Under the pieces are notes generated by a model, which saw only the letters and a program-made list of their open reading frames with translations, did not search any database and was not told the origin of the DNA. Positions 63,132 to 64,000 of a stretch of DNA of 64,000 nucleotides are shown piece after piece. Source of the stretch: Neobacillus vireti (GTDB lineage Bacteria; Bacillota; Bacilli; Bacillales; Cytobacillaceae). The stretch is taken from contig NZ_LDNB01000013.1 of NCBI RefSeq assembly GCF_001026695.1, positions 1-64,000 of the forward strand. The letters run 5' to 3'. Within the stretch, counting starts at the first letter, position 1. Each line of letters begins with the position of its first letter. Made by a program: the position numbers and the translations under genes.

Positions 63132-64000
63132 GTGGAAATCATGACTGATCACGGGTTTCGGAAGACAGTTAAATATTTGCGGGCATTTATTATCATCAGT
63201 TTGATCGGCATGATCTGTATGCTCGTTCTTTTCCTTGGCATTCTTGCCTATGCAAAAATTTTAGGGGCGCCGCCGCTCGCAGTTCCGCAATCCACGCTTT
63301 TCTATGCCGATGATGGGACACTGATTGGTGAGAGTAACAGCGGTCAAAAACGCTACTGGGTCGGGCTCAAGGATATTTCACCAGATTTAGTTAATGCGAC
63401 CGTCTCGATTGAGGACAAAAGTTTTTACAGTCATCATGGTTTTGACCTTAAACGAATTGCCGGTGCTGTCCTTGCTGATATTCAAGCCTTTGCCAAGGTG
63501 CAGGGTGCCAGCACAATCACCCAGCAATATGCGCGGAATCTGTTTCTTGAACACGATAAAACGTGGAACCGCAAGCTGCACGAAGCATTTTATACCATCC
63601 GCCTTGAAATGAATTACTCGAAAAACGACATTCTTGAAGGCTATTTAAATACGATCTATTATGGCAACGGTGCGTATGGTGTCGAAGCGGCGAGTCAATA
63701 CTATTTTGGCAAAAAAGCGGCGGATTTAACCCTTGCTGAAGCAAGCATGCTGGCGGGAATTCCCAAGGGCCCCGGCCTCTACTCGCCGCTTGCCTCTATG
63801 GAAAACGCCAAACGGCGCCAGGCAATTATTTTAGCAACGATGGTGAAAAATGGCTACATCCAAACTGATACAGCAAAAACGGTGGCAGCAGAGAAGCTCA
63901 CAATAACAGGCAGCCACACGGCACAAAGGGTTAAAGTGGCCCCTTATTTTCAGGATGCCGTCAAAAATGCCTTGAAAAACCAATTACATCTTGACGACCG
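63132..64000 (+). CDS. pbpG: class A penicillin-binding protein PbpG (PBP2d), 5' part
   Basis: Partial: 289 codons, running off the window end. N-terminal cytoplasmic tail, one membrane anchor (FIIISLIGMICMLVLFLGILAYA), then the GT51 transglycosylase domain with catalytic EDKSFYSHHGFD, QGASTITQQYARNLFL and EGYLNTIYYGNGAYG. Polymerises glycan from lipid II; PbpG acts in spore wall synthesis in B. subtilis, where it is also next to speE. GTG 63132 after GGGGGTGA is preferred; ATG 63141 is the alternative. Confidence 0.93.
   Translation, partial: MEIMTDHGFRKTVKYLRAFIIISLIGMICMLVLFLGILAYAKILGAPPLAVPQSTLFYADDGTLIGESNSGQKRYWVGLKDISPDLVNATVSIEDKSFYSHHGFDLKRIAGAVLADIQAFAKVQGASTITQQYARNLFLEHDKTWNRKLHEAFYTIRLEMNYSKNDILEGYLNTIYYGNGAYGVEAASQYYFGKKAADLTLAEASMLAGIPKGPGLYSPLASMENAKRRQAIILATMVKNGYIQTDTAKTVAAEKLTITGSHTAQRVKVAPYFQDAVKNALKNQLHLDD

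Overview
The window is a chromosomal segment of a spore-forming, low-to-moderate GC Bacillaceae bacterium (Bacillus/Neobacillus-like; the species cannot be fixed from the sequence alone). The core gene order matches the Bacillus subtilis atp-upp-glyA-ywl-prfA-tdk-rho-glpX-murAB-fba-spo0F-pyrG-rpoE-argS-speE-pbpG region, read mostly on the minus strand. Sporulation genes (spoIIR, spo0F, a YhcN/YlaJ lipoprotein, an sspH-like gene) and the protein-arginine phosphatase ywlE support this assignment.

Layout. 1-640: 21-bp repeat arrays. 640-7,870: complete ATP synthase operon atpIBEFHAGDC. 8,100-16,010: accessory block with a subtilase, a NERD protein and a 1,432-residue cell-envelope subtilase ending in choline-binding-type repeats. 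16,785: upp. 17,540-20,373: licB-like permease and a wHTH-LicC-LicA fusion. 20,540-24,000: glyA, ywlG, rpiB, ywlE. 24,117: a C39-like protein with choline-binding-type repeats. 25,780-32,290: mntP, ywlC, ywlB, spoIIR, a CBO0543-type membrane protein, prmC, prfA. 32,450-44,830: YhcN-like lipoprotein, tdk, rpmE, rho, glpX, murA2, fsa, fba, spo0F, ywjG, pyrG, rpoE and a small membrane protein. 45,155-56,565: acyl-CoA catabolism (icmF, TetR regulator, two acyl-CoA dehydrogenases, hbd, thiolase, FadF-type Fe-S oxidoreductase). 56,760-64,000: cardiolipin synthase, sspH, argS, ywiB, speB, speE and the start of pbpG.

The main biological proposal is a choline-decoration system split over three insertions into conserved synteny. 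A LicB-type choline permease and a fused choline kinase/CTP:phosphocholine cytidylyltransferase would make CDP-choline, and two secreted proteins (a subtilase and a C39-like peptidase) carry GW-WYYL repeats of the kind that bind phosphocholine on teichoic acids. A LicD-type transferase is not in the window, so the pathway is incomplete here.

The intergenic DNA is unusual. At least five families of degenerate tandem repeats unrelated in sequence all share a 21-bp period. Four copies of a ~185-bp MITE-like element carry 12-bp terminal inverted repeats; two have perfect non-trivial 8-bp target duplications. A 13-bp imperfect palindrome (GGTGTCAGGCACC type) is scattered about 18 times, including in frame inside prmC. 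Regulatory sites supported by sequence include a pyrG GGGC start with two downstream hairpins, a sigma-H promoter for spo0F, a FadR-like operator over the fadF promoter, and a DnaA-box cluster at ywlC. Minus-strand genes predominate; plus-strand genes are the CBO0543 protein, ywjG, cls and pbpG.
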